Source of the DNA: Epinephelus fuscoguttatus
Lineage: Eukaryota; Chordata; Actinopteri; Perciformes; Serranidae
Length of the DNA stretch: 64,000 nucleotides
Assembly: GCF_011397635.1 (NCBI RefSeq)
Contig: NC_064759.1
Span: forward strand, 23,026,428-23,090,427
Reading direction: 5' to 3'
Shown in pieces: positions 47,611-61,839 of this stretch. A program made the position numbers and the translations under genes. The notes under the pieces were generated by a model. The model was not told the DNA's origin. It made no database searches and saw nothing but the letters and a program-made list of their open reading frames with translations. Each line of letters begins with the position of its first letter. Positions within the stretch are counted from its first letter, which is position 1.

Positions 47611-49626
47611 TCAAGAGAAACTGAAGTTGCTGGAGAGCTCTCGGATCCTATTCTCCCGGCTCATTTTTTTCAGTTTCATCCTCCTGTTTTGGAACCAGAT
47701 TTTGACTTGCCTGTCAGTGAGGTGCACACTGCGGCTGATCTCCAGACGACGCTCCCTAGTCAAGTACATGTTGAAGAGAAACTCCTTCTCCAGCTCCAGA
47801 GTCTGGTGCTTGGTGTAGGGGCAGCGCTTCTTTCGGCCACTCTTAGCTGTGAGCCAGTTGGCCGTGCTTTCCATTTTTCCATCCCCTGTGATGAAAATGA
47901 AACATTATATTAGGCAACAGGTGTGACAGAAAAACAGCACCATACCAGACGGGAATCTGTTTTAGAAATTATGAGCGTAAAAATTCAAAATCCAAAATAA
48001 AGAAAACCTGACATGCCAAATTAATAAAGGTGTGTTTTTAGTCTACAAGATTTGGTATTTAAATTCTACTGTTTCATCTGACACCTACTACACAGCCACA
48101 CAGGATATAAATACCCGTATAATGACTGATTTTTGTGTTCTCTTTTATTTTTACTACCATTTTACGCACAGCTACCCATCTATGTGGATAACGCATACAG
48201 CTGCAATTCAGCAATTTACCAGAAACTGCTATTTGCCCCGTTAAGCAGCCTGTGGCCAACTGCACCTTTATTAAGACATAAAACCTAGTCTGCACAGTCT
48301 GCTGATATTACAGCAGGGCCTGTGCCTTTCAAGAGCGGGCAACTGACACCAGAATCCTGCACTAGACAAATGGACACTGGATCCTCCTTCGCTGTTGCTT
48401 TAAATAAAACACTAATGAAATCCTGATAATATTATAAAACACAAGAACAATTGATGTGCTTTTTAATCATCAAATGGTCACACAGTTGCATGTTAAAATA
48501 AATCCACGAGGCCTATTTGAATAGCATTGTAATATCGCACAACTACAGCAGCGTATTTGGGATCTAAAAGCAGCTAATAAAACACAATAGCTCTGCTCCT
48601 CGGCGCTGATTGGTGAAGTCACGTTCAATTTTACCTCATGCCCGATAAACCGGTAAATGCCCGTTAAATGCACACCTGTGAGTGGCTGACTGTTGACCTA
48701 AATAACAATACACGACTATCAGCATTCATGCATTCATCTGTGGTTAGAAATAATTGGGTAAAAAAACAATGGAAGTCTAAGAATTATACGCGCATGCCCC
48801 TTTATGTCGCCTGCTATCTCTGCAGCACAATCTCTACAATCGACTCTTCACCTTTGACGGGCTTTTCTGGACACTCCGCGCTGCAAGTCTCAGCGGGTTC
48901 AGGGGAAGATGAGCTTTCTGAGGAGAGGCGGCTGTCCTCCTCTCCGGCCGGGGCGCAGGGCGCAGGGACAGGCGCCTCCTCGTGGCTCTCCCTGCGCTCC
49001 GGCTCAGCAGAGGCAGTCTGAGGCTGAGAAGACTGGCTGTCCACGCGGGTAGGACGTTGCAGAGTAAATTGATTCATGTTTGGCTGGACATCATGGTAAA
49101 GCCTGGAGGACGCATATGTCTGAGACAGGCGGAAGTAGCCGGGGACTGGCAAAGATGTGCCGGTAACCGGGCATGATGCAGACGAGTAGGAAATGTCATC
49201 TACTGTTGCTCCTTTAGGGCATTTGTCAGACTCATAAAGGCAATAGGCGCTCTCCTCTTTTATATTCGGTGAGAATGAACACTGAGCCATATGCTGGCCG
49301 CTGGGCTGATCCACCCGGCAGGATCTCGACGTTTCCAGCCACGTTTCCATCCCCTGAACATACGGAGCAGAAGACGGGATCACGCTTTGGGTGCTTGGCT
49401 CGTTGCGCTTACCGATCCCCGGGAAACAAGAGCCACCGGAGAGTCCATATGAATATTCCGACGCCGGTGGCAAATACACCCCGTTACTCTGGTAATATGA
49501 ACCGCTGTCGGTTCTCACGTTGATTAAGGAGTCCACGAAAAACGAATTTCCAGCTTGGTTGTTGGGGCATGTCATCGTTGTGGTATAATTTGACGGAGGA
49601 TGAAGATAGCCCTTTCTGGCTGACAT
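47611..49626 (-). CDS. hoxa10b: hoxa10b, homeobox protein Hox-A10
   Basis: Posterior Hox factor. Exon 1 is 48852-49626 and exon 2 is 47611-47885, GT-AG, 349 aa. The start [20 protein letters not shown] and [20 protein letters not shown] are Hox10 N-terminal signatures. A Ser-rich acidic part ([16 protein letters not shown]) comes before the exon join at codon 259. The Trp motif ANWLTAKSG (residues 267-275) replaces the hexapeptide. The homeodomain at about 275-334 reads [60 protein letters not shown]. The tail [15 protein letters not shown] is almost the human [15 protein letters not shown]. The single intron (about 970 bp) and place between mir-196 and hoxa11b fit. Confidence 0.96.
47886..48851 (-). 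other. hoxa10b: hoxa10b intron
   Basis: GTGAAG donor and ATCACAG acceptor. No exon or repeat seen. Confidence 0.8.
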
Positions 49627-52600
49627 TTCTTGTGCAAAACATTGCTGAATAATTACTGATACTCACGCTTCTCACTGTAGCCTGCAGCCAATTAAAACAC
49701 CAGGCGACTACAGACTCCTCCCAGTCCGAGCAGGCAGCTCCACTGTGTCGTATATTTTGTTTTAGGCTAAGTAAAGAGAAAACTGTGGGGGGAAAGTGGT
49801 GCATCAGATGGGTTTAGGTAAATTCTTTAAATCTCAGTTGAATCTCACATCCTGAGCCTGGATCCTGTAAGCCCAGGGCTGCCTGTGTGAACTTAACAAC
49901 AACAACAACCCCTATTTGACAACTCGGTTGCTGAAAGCTGTCCCTAACAATTATGTACAATGCATAGCTTTATGGCCACTTTTACAGCACTGTAAAAATG
50001 AAGGGTGCCTCTGAGAAGCACAGGGTGCATCAAAGATCCAAAAAGGTCCTGTGTGACTCTTTGGTCGAGGGACTCTTAACCCTTGTTGTGCTGCTCTCGT
50101 GACTATTATTGGACTGTTTTTAAAATTCCTCATGGGCTGTCCAAAAACAGTGCAAACAGTCTTTCATGTCGCCACATTGCTGGTCAGACCAGTGCAAAGT
50201 CACTTCCTTTAGAGACCCTGGAGCTTATCTGACTGTGGTGTGAATATTGTGGGTGCAATAGCGATGATTGCGTCCAGACACCTTTTACTGCAAAGGCTCT
50301 GCTGAGCATTTAGAAAGGTGACATGCAGGCACACTCAAGAAAGCGCCACAGCTGAACAATGCCCTGGAGCTACATTTTCCTTAATGATCACTTAATATTG
50401 GCAAGACTGCAAGAAATGTAGGTCGTTACTGCTTGGATGACATTAGAACTCATTAATCTTGCTATTATCTCCTTACAGAGACACTGGGAGTTTGTGCATG
50501 TCTCCACGTATTTACCTACTATCTATTAAGAAACACGCAAACACCTATTCCAAGGCCTACATACACATACCACTATTTGTCTAAATTCAGTTTAAGATTA
50601 ATTTCAAATCAACACCTAATATCAAATTCACCCACATAGAAGATGCTCATTGCGCCCTTTACACATGTTTTTATTTTATTTATTTTTATTTGTCCTTTTT
50701 ACGAGATGTTTAAGGCCAACGCATCTGAGCTGTAGGTAATGGCAAAAATACCAACAATAATTGTAATAATAGTCTAAAAACTGGCAATCAGAAAGCAAAA
50801 AATAAATGAAAAATACATGCATAGCATGCAAAACACGAACATACTTCTATAACTTAAGGAGGCCTGATGTCATATGACAGACATTATGTCCTAATTTAAA
50901 ATACACAAGACAATTTTGTAAAACAAGTCCGTCGTGTAACTGAATAAAAATAAATGCTAGTCTTCATAATATAAAGCAAGCAACTACGAAACATAAATTA
51001 TTAGCCTGGGCTGCTGCAATATTATTTTTTTTAAAGTCAGAAATACATTGACCCATGCCTCCTTCCTTAAAAGACAATAGTCAGGATTTTATAACGCAGG
51101 CCTATAGATTTAGATCAGCCTAAAGATGGCTCCAGAGGTGGGTGAAATACAACATCGGCTACCTCCATTTTCCTTTAAGTCTGGAGCCATAAAGTCTAGA
51201 AATCACAGTTACACTTTATGTACAGCCATTTTATATGGCGTCAAACCTGCAGCATGTCTGGCTGCAATGAATGATAATAATCATTAACCCTACTGGATTA
51301 TTTCCTGTGATGTTTCAGTGTGCGCCGTGGGTGAGCTGCCCTTATATTATTATTGCCATAAAACTTTTTTTTATTCATTTAATTAATTTTGTTTTTAAAA
51401 AAATGTTAGAAAATTAATGAAAATCCCACAATGACTGTTGTGCGTCAAAATGTCTCTAACATACGCGCACAATGACGCACACAAGTTACAACAAAACTGC
51501 ATTTTAAGATCAAACTAAACAAATGGTGTGTGGGATAATCTGAGTTTTGTCATTTTCACAAGTTTACGTTGCTCACATAACGACTAAACAACATAAATCT
51601 ATGGGTTAAGATGTATAAAATGAAGTATAAATTACGTGTTTAACTGTGTGGGGATTCTAAAAGTCAGCGAGCCACACAGTGTTTGTAATATAGGCCCTAG
51701 TGATCTTATTTCTTTGTGCGCATTAGTCACTCCAGGCCTATAAATTCTGCAGAACTGCAACCTGAGAACCTGCATTAAATTTGATGCTCACAGAGAAACA
51801 AACTGGCACAACTTACTTCTGGTAATTTTGCCAGTAGTGTTTGCATTACATCATAATATCTGTACCTTAAATGGAAAACAGCGTCTTGAGTTTCAGTTGG
51901 AGATGAAATGGGATAAACTAGAAAAATAGATCTCCTTCCTTAAATGACATGAAGAAACCCCTGGTAGCCATAAAACGCACATGACAATATTTCTGTTCCT
52001 ACCTTAACATTGAAATCCTGATGTGGTGACATATTTTAAAGCAGCTGAGCGGCGAGTCAAACTTCTTTTATATCTCAATTCACGGCAATGACATTGATCG
52101 GAGGAGCGCCACCCAGTGGACAGAGGAAAGCAGGGCCTACAGTGCAACGCGACACAAACGCAGAATATTCCTACCGCGGTAAGATGCTGAAACAAATGAC
52201 GCCGGAAAGGTCCGTGAACACAAGCTTTCAATGCTCCCAGCCGTTGTTTTTCAGCCCCTTAGTCACAGTTAATAACCTTGGTCTCAGACGCTTTATTGCA
52301 CTACACTCCAAATGCTCCAGACGAATCCGCGTTTTATGGCCAAGTTACTGGAGCAACTGGGAGGATGTGCAGCAATCAAAGCGGAATTCCTGGGAGCCTC
52401 ACAGGATGCACGGTATAAGGAAGGCATCAGGGCCTTATTAGCTTATGGCAGGCCATTCAAGTTGTTTTCAACTGGGCCTGCTGGTGGATACAAAGCCACC
52501 TGAAGCCAAAGTTTACCCATCTTTTTGTGCGCACGGGCTTCTTTTGACCTTCATTTGCAGGTTAACATAAATCCTCATAGTCTCAGTTCATATTTAGCAT

Positions 52601-53720
52601 CATACTGATGTGAGGTATTTGGATTAAACCACTCCAGATGATAAATACATGCCCATATAAGACTGAGTTATCTAGAGTCCGCCCCTTTATTTACCCCAAT
52701 GTCACTGCCTGATGGGTCAGCTGACTTTGAGTGGACGAAATGAAGTCTTTGAGAAACTTTGCGAACAAAGTCACGAACATAGATAAGTACATAACTTTTG
52801 GAAGGAGGCGGCCTGTTATATCTACAGGCATTCAAACAAGTGTCAAGATCGTTTCAGTGGGCCTAACACGCATGTTAGGTCACATCTCAGCCTCTCCTCA
52901 TCGACAACAGCAAAATGAATGAACCCTTTGTAATGGATATCAAACAATAGCTGCAGCGGATCTCATTTCCAGCCATGAGGGAATAAAAAAAGCATCAAAC
53001 CTACATATCATGCATCTGATACGATCCACGTGCTGGCATATAAAATAAACTATGGGATTTTGTTTCATCTGGGGAGTCTGCTCTTTTATCAGCGGTTTGA
53101 CTTTTGGATGAAGTTCGGGAATAATCCAACTTTACAGCCAAGAGCTCAACTAGGCGCCTGCACTGAGGGTCAAGCGCAGATGTTAAAAATCTCTAAATAT
53201 CAGACTTAAAATGCATGAAATGGATGAACTGATATCAGATTATATTTTGACCAATTCTATAACTATGCAGCATTGAGCGGTATTTTTTTTTGGGGGGGGG
53301 GGCAGTTGATAGCCGCCAGCAGTGTCAGGTGTGGTCTGTCTTATAGTATAGTAATAGTAATTCCAAAACACACAAAACAGATTTACAGACACCGGAGTTG
53401 TATTTGTACAATAAAGTTAAAATATTTAAGAGAAAGAATGAAACACGAACAGTAGTTTGATTTCAAGATTTCTGTCCACAAAAGTTGCGTGTGCGTGCGT
53501 AAATTTGAACAAAAAAAAATATATTCTTAAGAATTTAAGGAAAAATTAATATATATATATATTTAAAAATTGCATTACAGTAATCTCCGTGTGTATTATT
53601 AAATTATACAAAAGGAATTCAGACACATTTGGCTTCCCGCGTGAGCGAACCATACACGCAACCACGTCACTTTAAAATTTGGAAAATTGTTGATTGGTCG
53701 GGCAGACAGAATAACAGGTC

Positions 53721-53778
<58 letters not shown>

Positions 53779-53795
53779 TAATAGAGCCAACGGTG
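49627..53795. other. Intergenic, hoxa11b to hoxa10b
   Basis: No coding sequence recognised; unlike the other posterior genes, no CACGTG-type E-box is seen in the first 200 bp above the hoxa10b start. AT-rich patches at 50.6-51.0 and 51.3-51.6 kb, a G-run at 53292-53302, and a TAA array at 53725-53776. The part nearest hoxa11b is its 3' UTR. Confidence 0.6.
53725..53776. repeat. (TAA)n microsatellite
   Basis: About 17 TAA units. Confidence 0.95.
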
Positions 53796-53801
53796 TTTAA
53801 T
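53796..53801 (-). terminator. hoxa11b: Possible variant polyadenylation signal of hoxa11b
   Basis: ATTAAA on the gene strand, 139 bp past the stop. No canonical AATAAA close by, so weak. Confidence 0.3.
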
Positions 53802-53939
53802 GACAAAATAGTGTATAAATATTAGAATTCTTTATGAAGTCTGACACATTAAAAAACTCGTCATCCCGTCCAGGTAACGTGTGTAGTCTTGATGAGTGGG
53901 GTGAGTGGCTGCATGTCAGTGACAGTCTTTGTTCAGTGT

Positions 53940-55774
53940 TTATAGCAGGGGGTTTGTGGTGTAGTACTGTAAACGGTCTCTGTTCAGTTTCTTCTCCTTC
54001 ATCCTCCTGTTCTGAAACCAGATTTTGACCTGGCGGTCTGTGAGATTGAGCATCCGTGAGAGCTGCATGCGCTTCTCCTTGTTGATGTAAACGCTGAAAA
54101 AGAATTCCCTCTCCAGTTCCCTGATCTGATACTTTGAATATGGACATCTCTTCTTGCGCGTCCTCTGGCCACCTGAAAGATAAATACATACAAAAAGAAG
54201 GCATGGGTCACCACATTAGATATTATAGAGACATTGCAGCAACATGAAATAATGAGTCTATTTCCTGCTCTGAAGCTGCGGTGGTGATCTATGAGCTTTG
54301 GAGTTCAAGTGTCGCCCTCCTCTCAGGCCTACAGGACCCAGATTTGTAAACAAAGACTGGACTTGATAGTGGGACATGTAAGTTGGGCATGAAGGGACTG
54401 CATGTCGGAAGTTGTGAAAACTTACTGAAATCTGTAAAAACCATACCGGCTGCTTTTTAAGAGTGGGGGCGTGAGCCTATAAAACAAACAGTTATGAGTA
54501 TCATGTATATGTGATATGCTTGTATTGTCCGCTTTTGATTTCACTGTGCGTAAAGAGCTGTTGTTTTAGCGCCAGGGAGAGCAAATTCCATGAAAACCAG
54601 TTGTTGAGTTTAATCCCCGAATATGCTGTGAATTTGTAAATATTTATCTTTGAATAAGACGCAGGGTTTAAACCTAAATCTGCGCCAAAGTCGCATTAAA
54701 ATGCCTCAGCAACTCTCCTCAGTCGAGCCAGAATAAAACATAATAAATCCAAAAGTGCGCATGTTAAAAGAAATATGACGCCCAAGTTACTTGTAATAAC
54801 AAGAAGGCAAATATGAAAGACATAGGCTAGGATGTATTTACAATATTTAGATTTCACTTATATTTGAAAATATCATGTGTCATATAAATGAAGTTCACAG
54901 GCTGACTGCAAGGATATTTACGCGCACATGTGCAGGGAAAAAAAGTGGAGATCTTGTTTGAAATCTTGGAAGACAAGCTTAACGCCAAAGTCTTCACGGC
55001 CAATTTCAATCCCAAGCACGTGATCTTGTCGTTTATAACATAGTTTTGTTATAGGGTAAATCTGCAGGCCCTCCATAAACCTTACGTGCTTATAAAACAG
55101 CATATAAAAAGCTTTAAGAGCAACGCGTTAGATTTTTCTCCTTCTTGCATTCAGTGGGGCTACTCACTGCTGCTTTTGCTCTGTTTCTCCTCGCTGTGGC
55201 CGGAGGACGACTTGGGGCTGCAGCTCTCCGCCGTGTCCGAGCCCGGGTGAGCCGGAGCGGGGCTTGTTTTGGCTGCGTGTCTGTCCGCGTCTGACGCTTG
55301 TGCTGTCGGCGTTGTGCTGCTCTCTGCGCTCCCGTAGGCGGTGTCGAAGAACTGGTCGAACGCCTGTGGCAGGACGCCGTTCCTGCCAACGCTGCCATAG
55401 AAGCCGGGCGTCGGGTTGGAGGAGCTGGAGGAGTGGCTGGCGCTGGAGCTGCCTTTCACCAGGACCTCTCCCCCCCGTGAGGTCGGGCTCGTCCAGCCGT
55501 CCCTGTGCACGATGTCATCGGGGTAGCAGTGTGACAGGCTCCCCCTGCTGTGGTGCCATTTACTGGAAGTATCAATCCCATAGTCCCTGAAAGCCACATC
55601 TCTCACGGACGGGACCTGTGGCAGCGCTGAGGACTGATAGGGGTATGTCATGGGGCAAGAGGACTGGCTCTGGGTTAAATAATGAGGGAGACCCGAGAAG
55701 TCTGCTCCGGAGACGTAGTAAGTGCAACTCGGTAAATACATATTAGAGCCAGAGATCCGCTCATCAAAATCCAT
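53940..55774 (-). CDS. hoxa11b: hoxa11b, homeobox protein Hox-A11
   Basis: Posterior Hox factor of trunk, fin and limb patterning. Exon 1 is 55168-55774 and exon 2 is 53940-54172, GT-AG (donor GTGAGT); 279 aa. The start [20 protein letters not shown] and [20 protein letters not shown] are Hox11 hallmarks. [20 protein letters not shown] is the conserved Hox11 middle block. A Ser/Pro region ending [14 protein letters not shown] leads to the homeodomain at about 207-266 ([60 protein letters not shown]). The C-terminus [13 protein letters not shown] matches human RDRLQYYSANPLL. Several overlapping frames on + across exon 1 are shadows of its GC-rich Ser codons. Confidence 0.96.
54173..55167 (-). 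other. hoxa11b: hoxa11b intron
   Basis: About 1 kb, AT-rich, no exon or repeat recognised. Confidence 0.8.
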
Positions 55775-58700
55775 ATTCTGCTGGTGGAAACGTCCTATAA
55801 TAATCCTCGCATAGTTCCTCCGCGGCGCTGCGCTCCAGTCACTTTGAGGCAGACTGGTGGAGCAGAAATCCTTAGACGTACAAGCTGACGTGGGGATCCA
55901 TCTCTATCCATTCCTGAGGGCCAAAGCCATGTGACCACTGGCACAAAATGACAGATAGCCTACGCCTCAGTGTGTAGCCTATATGAGTCAATGAGTTTAT
56001 AAAGTAGACCTTTGGCTGTATGGGGAAGGAAAAATACTGAGAGGGAATTTTGTTCAGACACAATTTAGGCTATTTTGGATATTTTAAAAACGGGCTCTCT
56101 TTCATTGTAGATCTTATGTGGGGTTACTTCTATCTGGCTGTGGACTGAAATCGTTAAATTACCAAATTACAAGGCAGACCAAAACAGAGCATTATATCCA
56201 GTTTCACGCCAAGCTGTTTAACCTGCCAATTTGTACCTTTAGGTTCGTTTCTAAACCTATAACCCTCACCTTCACCTTAACCTCAGACGTCTGAAGCATT
56301 TTAAGGAGGGAAACATTTTTAGACCATGGCGACGCGATTTAGACTTTGCTATGTGAGGCTTAATCGTCATGGCACAACATTTAATGAGCTAAAACTGAGA
56401 ACGTGTTGAGTTTGAAATTGCGCGTCATAATTAAGGCCCGTTACGCACATGCGTCAATTATTCTGGATGCTATTTCAGTTAATTTGATCTATTTTAAAAC
56501 GACTTCACGGTTGAGCAAATGGCAGGTATGACTTCGTCGTCTCTCTGTGTGAATATAACATAGCTTCTTTAGCTATATATAGATTCGAGTGGCGGAGCAA
56601 TGCGAGCCATGCTGCACTTTTGTCAGGCATCACTCCAGTTTGGCACGCAGGGACAGAAAGACAAAGGCCTGTAAAGTCACGCTTGGTTATCTGTCTTATG
56701 GCTGCTATATGTTTGTTTGGACCAGTATTTTCAGGATCATTGCAGCATGCCAGCACGACTCTGTTGCAGAAGTCACTATATGCCCAAATTTATGTTTAAG
56801 TGCGTGCTGGATTTGTCTGTTTTTACGCGTAAAAGTTGATAAACGGACCAGAAGCAGCCTGAATGAAGTTCATATGAGGCTAATCAGCTGATGTATATAC
56901 ACACAGTCACGGCAAAGCATCCTTAACATTTAATATAAACATACAGATGTTGTTTATAGGCTTCTAATAATGAAGGTATTATCAAAGGGGCTCCAGCCTT
57001 TGCATCGCCTGCATGTTCTCTCTTTGCAACGCCCAATATAAACCTTTGGACACGGGCTATTTCCCACACTCCAATCCATTTTCATTTGTCATCACTGCTC
57101 AGTAAGTGGGCACATGTGTCACATATCACTAATCCTGTTATGCAGCCAATTTTGGAATTTAGTCCAAATTCACTTTTTCATACATCAAAGCCTGTGAATT
57201 TGTCGTGTGCAGGGAAGCATTAGGAGACTGCGCAATATTTCATTCACTCCAGGTGGTTTGCTGTTTGACTTCAACGGTGAAACTGTTATTCATTTGGCGA
57301 TTAGAATAGTCTTATATGATAATTTAGACCATAATTCCCATTTTGATTCTTTTCAGCCTCTCCTGCGCAGCGTCAGGCTGCAGGAGTGGCCCCGTTTGAC
57401 ACATTAAACCTCTCTTTTTTTAATTCTCACAGCACAGTTTTCAACAGCCTTAACCACGAAATTATTTGGCAACACTGTTTATCCCGAGCCAGTATGATGC
57501 GTATTAACATAGTAATATAAGTAAGAGTGGTTTCATTAGTATCTCGTGGCTAGTGCGCACGTCGGATGTGTGTGTAAACAAAAAGATGGTAAACCTTGAC
57601 CTCCAGCCGGCTTTCATAATTAGGAAAACAAATGCGCAAAAACGCATTTCCATAAAATTTAAATTTCTCTTTTTCCATAGATCCACTTTAGCTTAACTGT
57701 ACAGAATTACTATTTTTGCAAAGTAAGATTTTTTTTAAATGTCACCTTAAACGATGGGTTAATATTTTGAATAAAAAGTGTTAGCCTACTAAAACCAATT
57801 TATTTTTACCAAAAGATTTTCCTGGTATCATTATATCACACTGCTTAGACGATCACATGAAAGTCAAGGCTGGTTGACGTGTCTGAGTTGCCTTCAAGGG
57901 TTCAGATGCAATAAAGTTGGAGGGGGAGATGAAAAAAACAAACATGTGGCCTAATGCCTGCAGCACAAGCCCCCTGTAGGTCTTTATCACACATTTATTC
58001 TTCTGCAGAAGAATATTTACATGTGATATTTATCTCAGTGTGGCAGAAAATGCAAAAGCTGGATGTGTAAAAATACGTTTAAGATGTAGCAGTCAGTGGT
58101 GGGTGATGTGGCTGTGTGAGGAGGAAGCTTCAGGGGATTTTAAAAATAAAAGCAGTTTTCTTGGTTTCCCTGAAATTTCCTTCGACACTTCAGGAGGAAT
58201 GTGGTTTAACTTAACTGCCTTGAAATCTGTGTGCGCCTCCTGCCTTCCCCGGTTCCTCAGACCATTTCACAAAGAGCCGTTTTATACTATTCAGAAAAAA
58301 TGTGCCGGTTAAGATTCACAGTTTAAATGCTCCATTTGGGATGTTTGCGCTAAATAAATTACAAGTACATTTATAGAATTTGAGCAATAGCTGGAAAATG
58401 GGCATTTTATTTCAACTTATTCTGATGTTTGTAATCATTGCTGGTGTGAATAAAAAATAAAATAAAAACAGCTTTAATTTAAATGTATTTTGTGTGTGTA
58501 TTAAAGGGGTTGTAAATTAAAATGAGAGTGATAGCAGGTTTCTATCGAGTGTTGAGGATTGTGGTGGTCTGTGTTTACATGTGGATCAGGGATTATGCAT
58601 TTAAAGAGGAAACCAAACAAACAATGTCTAAATCCCCCCAGTGTTTGGATATTTATGATGATGTGAAAGCGTTTAAAAGAGGAGGCAATACTGCTAAAAG

Positions 58701-59807
58701 ATTTATTACTCAAAATAAAACTTTTTTCCCCAAGATTCTTTCAGTACAACTTTGTTCGCATTAAAAATGAAGCCTTGAAGACGGAGTATTTATTTAAAAA
58801 TGACTGAAACATGATGATTTGGAAGACAATAGAATTTTGAAAAACAAAAATGATCCAAGACGTTGATCCGATGTAGTTAAGATAAAACTATTTTTCTGTG
58901 TATCAGCCAATCCCTGTCATGCCAGATCTAATGATTTCTAAAGCAATAAACACGAAAACCTGGTTCGGATTATTTAAAGTGAACTATGGTGAAAAAGAAG
59001 GACATATTTAACGACCAGATGAAGGACGATAATTAAATCTGAACACACAACAGACACCAGAAAATGGTTGCACATTTGAAGTCATCAAGGTATAAAGAAA
59101 GTGAGAAGAGAAGAGAAAAAGATGCAGCCTGACAGCACCTCTGGGGAGGGGAGGCTTCTCCGGAAGCAGTGGACTGTTGGGGGGGTTTACAGCTGAGGCT
59201 GCTGTAAAACACAACAACTTAAAAACCTAATAAAACTTTCTGGATTCACAAATTCAACCTCGCATTCATCCACGAGTGTGTGGCTGTCGAGCAGATGTGA
59301 TAAGACTGCAAAAAGGCAGCAGGTCTAAAATAAAGTGGGCTCATATTAAAGACGCATCCATCACTTCCTGTCCAACTGTCTGCACTTTTAAGTGTGAATG
59401 TCTGTTGTTAGTATGTGATATTGATAAATGCAGATTTGTAGCCTGTCATCTCGGTAATAGCTGTAAAGTACACTTGCAAAGCGCGGTGTGATGCATCAAA
59501 GGTGGGGAAAAATTTAAATAAATTGCTGCAGTGGCCCAAGACTAATTTAAATTTACACAAAATTCTCATCCAGAGTCAAATGTGCTCATGCATTGTGCTT
59601 TTTGGTAGGAAAAATATTCAGCTGCCATTGTGTCAATGCTAACTCCATCCCATCAGTGTTCGGAATAATTTGTTTGCTTAGGAAATATTTGGATTTTTCC
59701 TTTATTTCATTCTCCCTTCGAGTGTATAAAAGAGTTAAATCATAAATAAAGATTTTCCCTTTTGTCTGAAGTTCACTGCACAACGTCCAACACCACCCAC
59801 CCCCCCC

Positions 59808-59880
<73 letters not shown>

Positions 59881-61833
59881 GCATTACGCACAGAAGATGA
59901 AAATGATTCATCAGTTTTATCAGATAAGCCTGTTTCAACAAGAAAATCGTCTTGGCTCCAGTTTCCTCCTTGAAAATTGATTAAATTTAAGTGAAAATGT
60001 TCAAGTGTTTATTATTAGATTATGGTTGTATTAAGTATTTTATACCTATATTAGTTATTTGGCTATTATCGATGCAGTCACACATTCATACAGCACGGTT
60101 CAGGCCTGTTTTATGTGACATTTTTGGAGTGAGGTGCATTAACCTGTTTGGCTGTTAGGGGGAGCAATGACACAGAACAACAGAGGGGACACCTCATTAC
60201 GCATGCAAAGGGTTTCTAAAGAGATTCAGTCACAACAATGTGCAAGAATATTTTCATCCCCATCATCCCCAAACTGTAAAGAGACAGTGACGGCAGTCCA
60301 AAAGCTGACACCATTTCAGTTTTCTAAAATCATTATCTGTATCAGAAGGTATATCTTTCCAGTCAATCAACAACCAGGAATCTGCAAGTGCTCTTGAGCA
60401 AGATGAGAAATTTGCCTGCTGCTGTTAGAGTTGGACGGGTTTGAGCTCAGTATGATGCTCCAGCTCCAGCAGGTTTGATTTTAATTTGATGGAAAAATAG
60501 GAAATATTTTACGCACAGTGTTTTTATGGAGTCCGAGAATCACATGAAAGAAGGTGATAGTATACATGTCGATATGTGATTATGATAAAATCATGTGGAT
60601 CATCTTAACACCATAACACAGTCATAATAAGCCCACAGTAATAAACTATAGGTAGGAGGCTAAATATCAACACTCAAATTTTGAGAAAAGAGTTGTGCGT
60701 AAAAGATGAGAGGTTGTTGGACGGCGGATTAACAGGCCTCTCCACGAGCTCTCTCTCTCTCACATTTCTCATGTCATAAGGTTTTGTTTAAATCCAGCTT
60801 TTAAAGGCAGATTTTTAAGTTTTTGTTCCAACATGAGATGGATCTAATCACCATCAGAACAAAATGAAAACACATGAAGAGCAGGTCATGCGAGGACTTG
60901 ATGAATTTACACAAATATAACAGACTGCATCTTTAATATTTACGTTTTCGATTGAGTATTAATTATCAAGTATGAGCATGAATCGGATAATGTTTTTCTA
61001 ACTTTTTTAACTGGCATTTTTGCAACGAAAATTCAGGTTGCAGTCGATAAAAAGTGCAAGATCAGACAACAGTTTTCACGTGCGTAAAGTAAAAGCATGA
61101 TGAAACATAAATACAATCAAAGTGATCCGGCAGGTATTTTTTTCACTTAAATTTTTTAACTAATTTTATAAGTAAGAAAGAAGAAATAGGCTTCAGCTAC
61201 AATATGAGTATTGAAAAAAAAAGGCTATATATATATATGTAAAAAATGATGTAAGTCATCATCATGATGGTGTTTGAACTGTACCATGATTTAAAAAGGC
61301 TTCAACTTAAATATTGTGTAAAATCTGTCATTACTTTTATATCAGTATAATTTTTCTGTCGCCCAAATATTTGTATATCCTAAAACAGAGGTATTTTATT
61401 ACTAATGCAATAAGGTTTTGAGCTCCAAACTTACTGTCAAAGCTGAAATATAACATTTTTGTAAATAAAAGGTAAGACAAATATATATGTAATGGCAATG
61501 TTTAGAAAACACATAAACATACTCAAACAAATGCTTCTGCAGAGAGAATACACACATCAGTCTATGGACACACGCTGTGCTGACAGAGCTTCGCCACTAG
61601 ATGGAGACATAAGCTGTGAATGGTAGAAGCCCACAGAGACTCTGAGCTCACACAGGCCTGTGGGCCTCTACACACTCACAGTGGAGGGAATATACTACAG
61701 CAATTTCTAATTTTACCGTGGAAAATATTCGTAAAGGTTATCCTCGATCGATTAAACATCCGTTTCTAATTTGTAAAAGAAAAAAACAGACCTATGAATG
61801 AAAATGACAAGATCACATGGCGTCTCTCAAACA
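55775..61833. other. Intergenic, hoxa13b to hoxa11b
   Basis: Six kilobases with no recognisable gene. CATGTGACC at 55928-55936 is 154 bp above the hoxa11b start. A CA array is listed separately. Much of 57.4-61.5 kb is AT-rich with scattered TTTAT/ATAAA strings. No Evx or other homeobox present. Confidence 0.6.
59811..59879. repeat. (CA)n microsatellite
   Basis: About 69 bp of CA repeats after a C-run. Confidence 0.97.
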
Positions 61834-61839
61834 TTTATT
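61834..61839 (-). terminator. hoxa13b: Candidate polyadenylation signal of hoxa13b
   Basis: AATAAA on the gene strand about 930 bp past the hoxa13b stop. A long A-run at 61996-62015 (T-run on the gene strand) lies between. Confidence 0.4.

Noticed and set aside
55264-55590. Long open frame on + opposite hoxa11b exon 1
   Set aside because: Shadow of GC-rich Ser/Pro codons of hoxa11b; Arg/Cys-rich composition and no domain.
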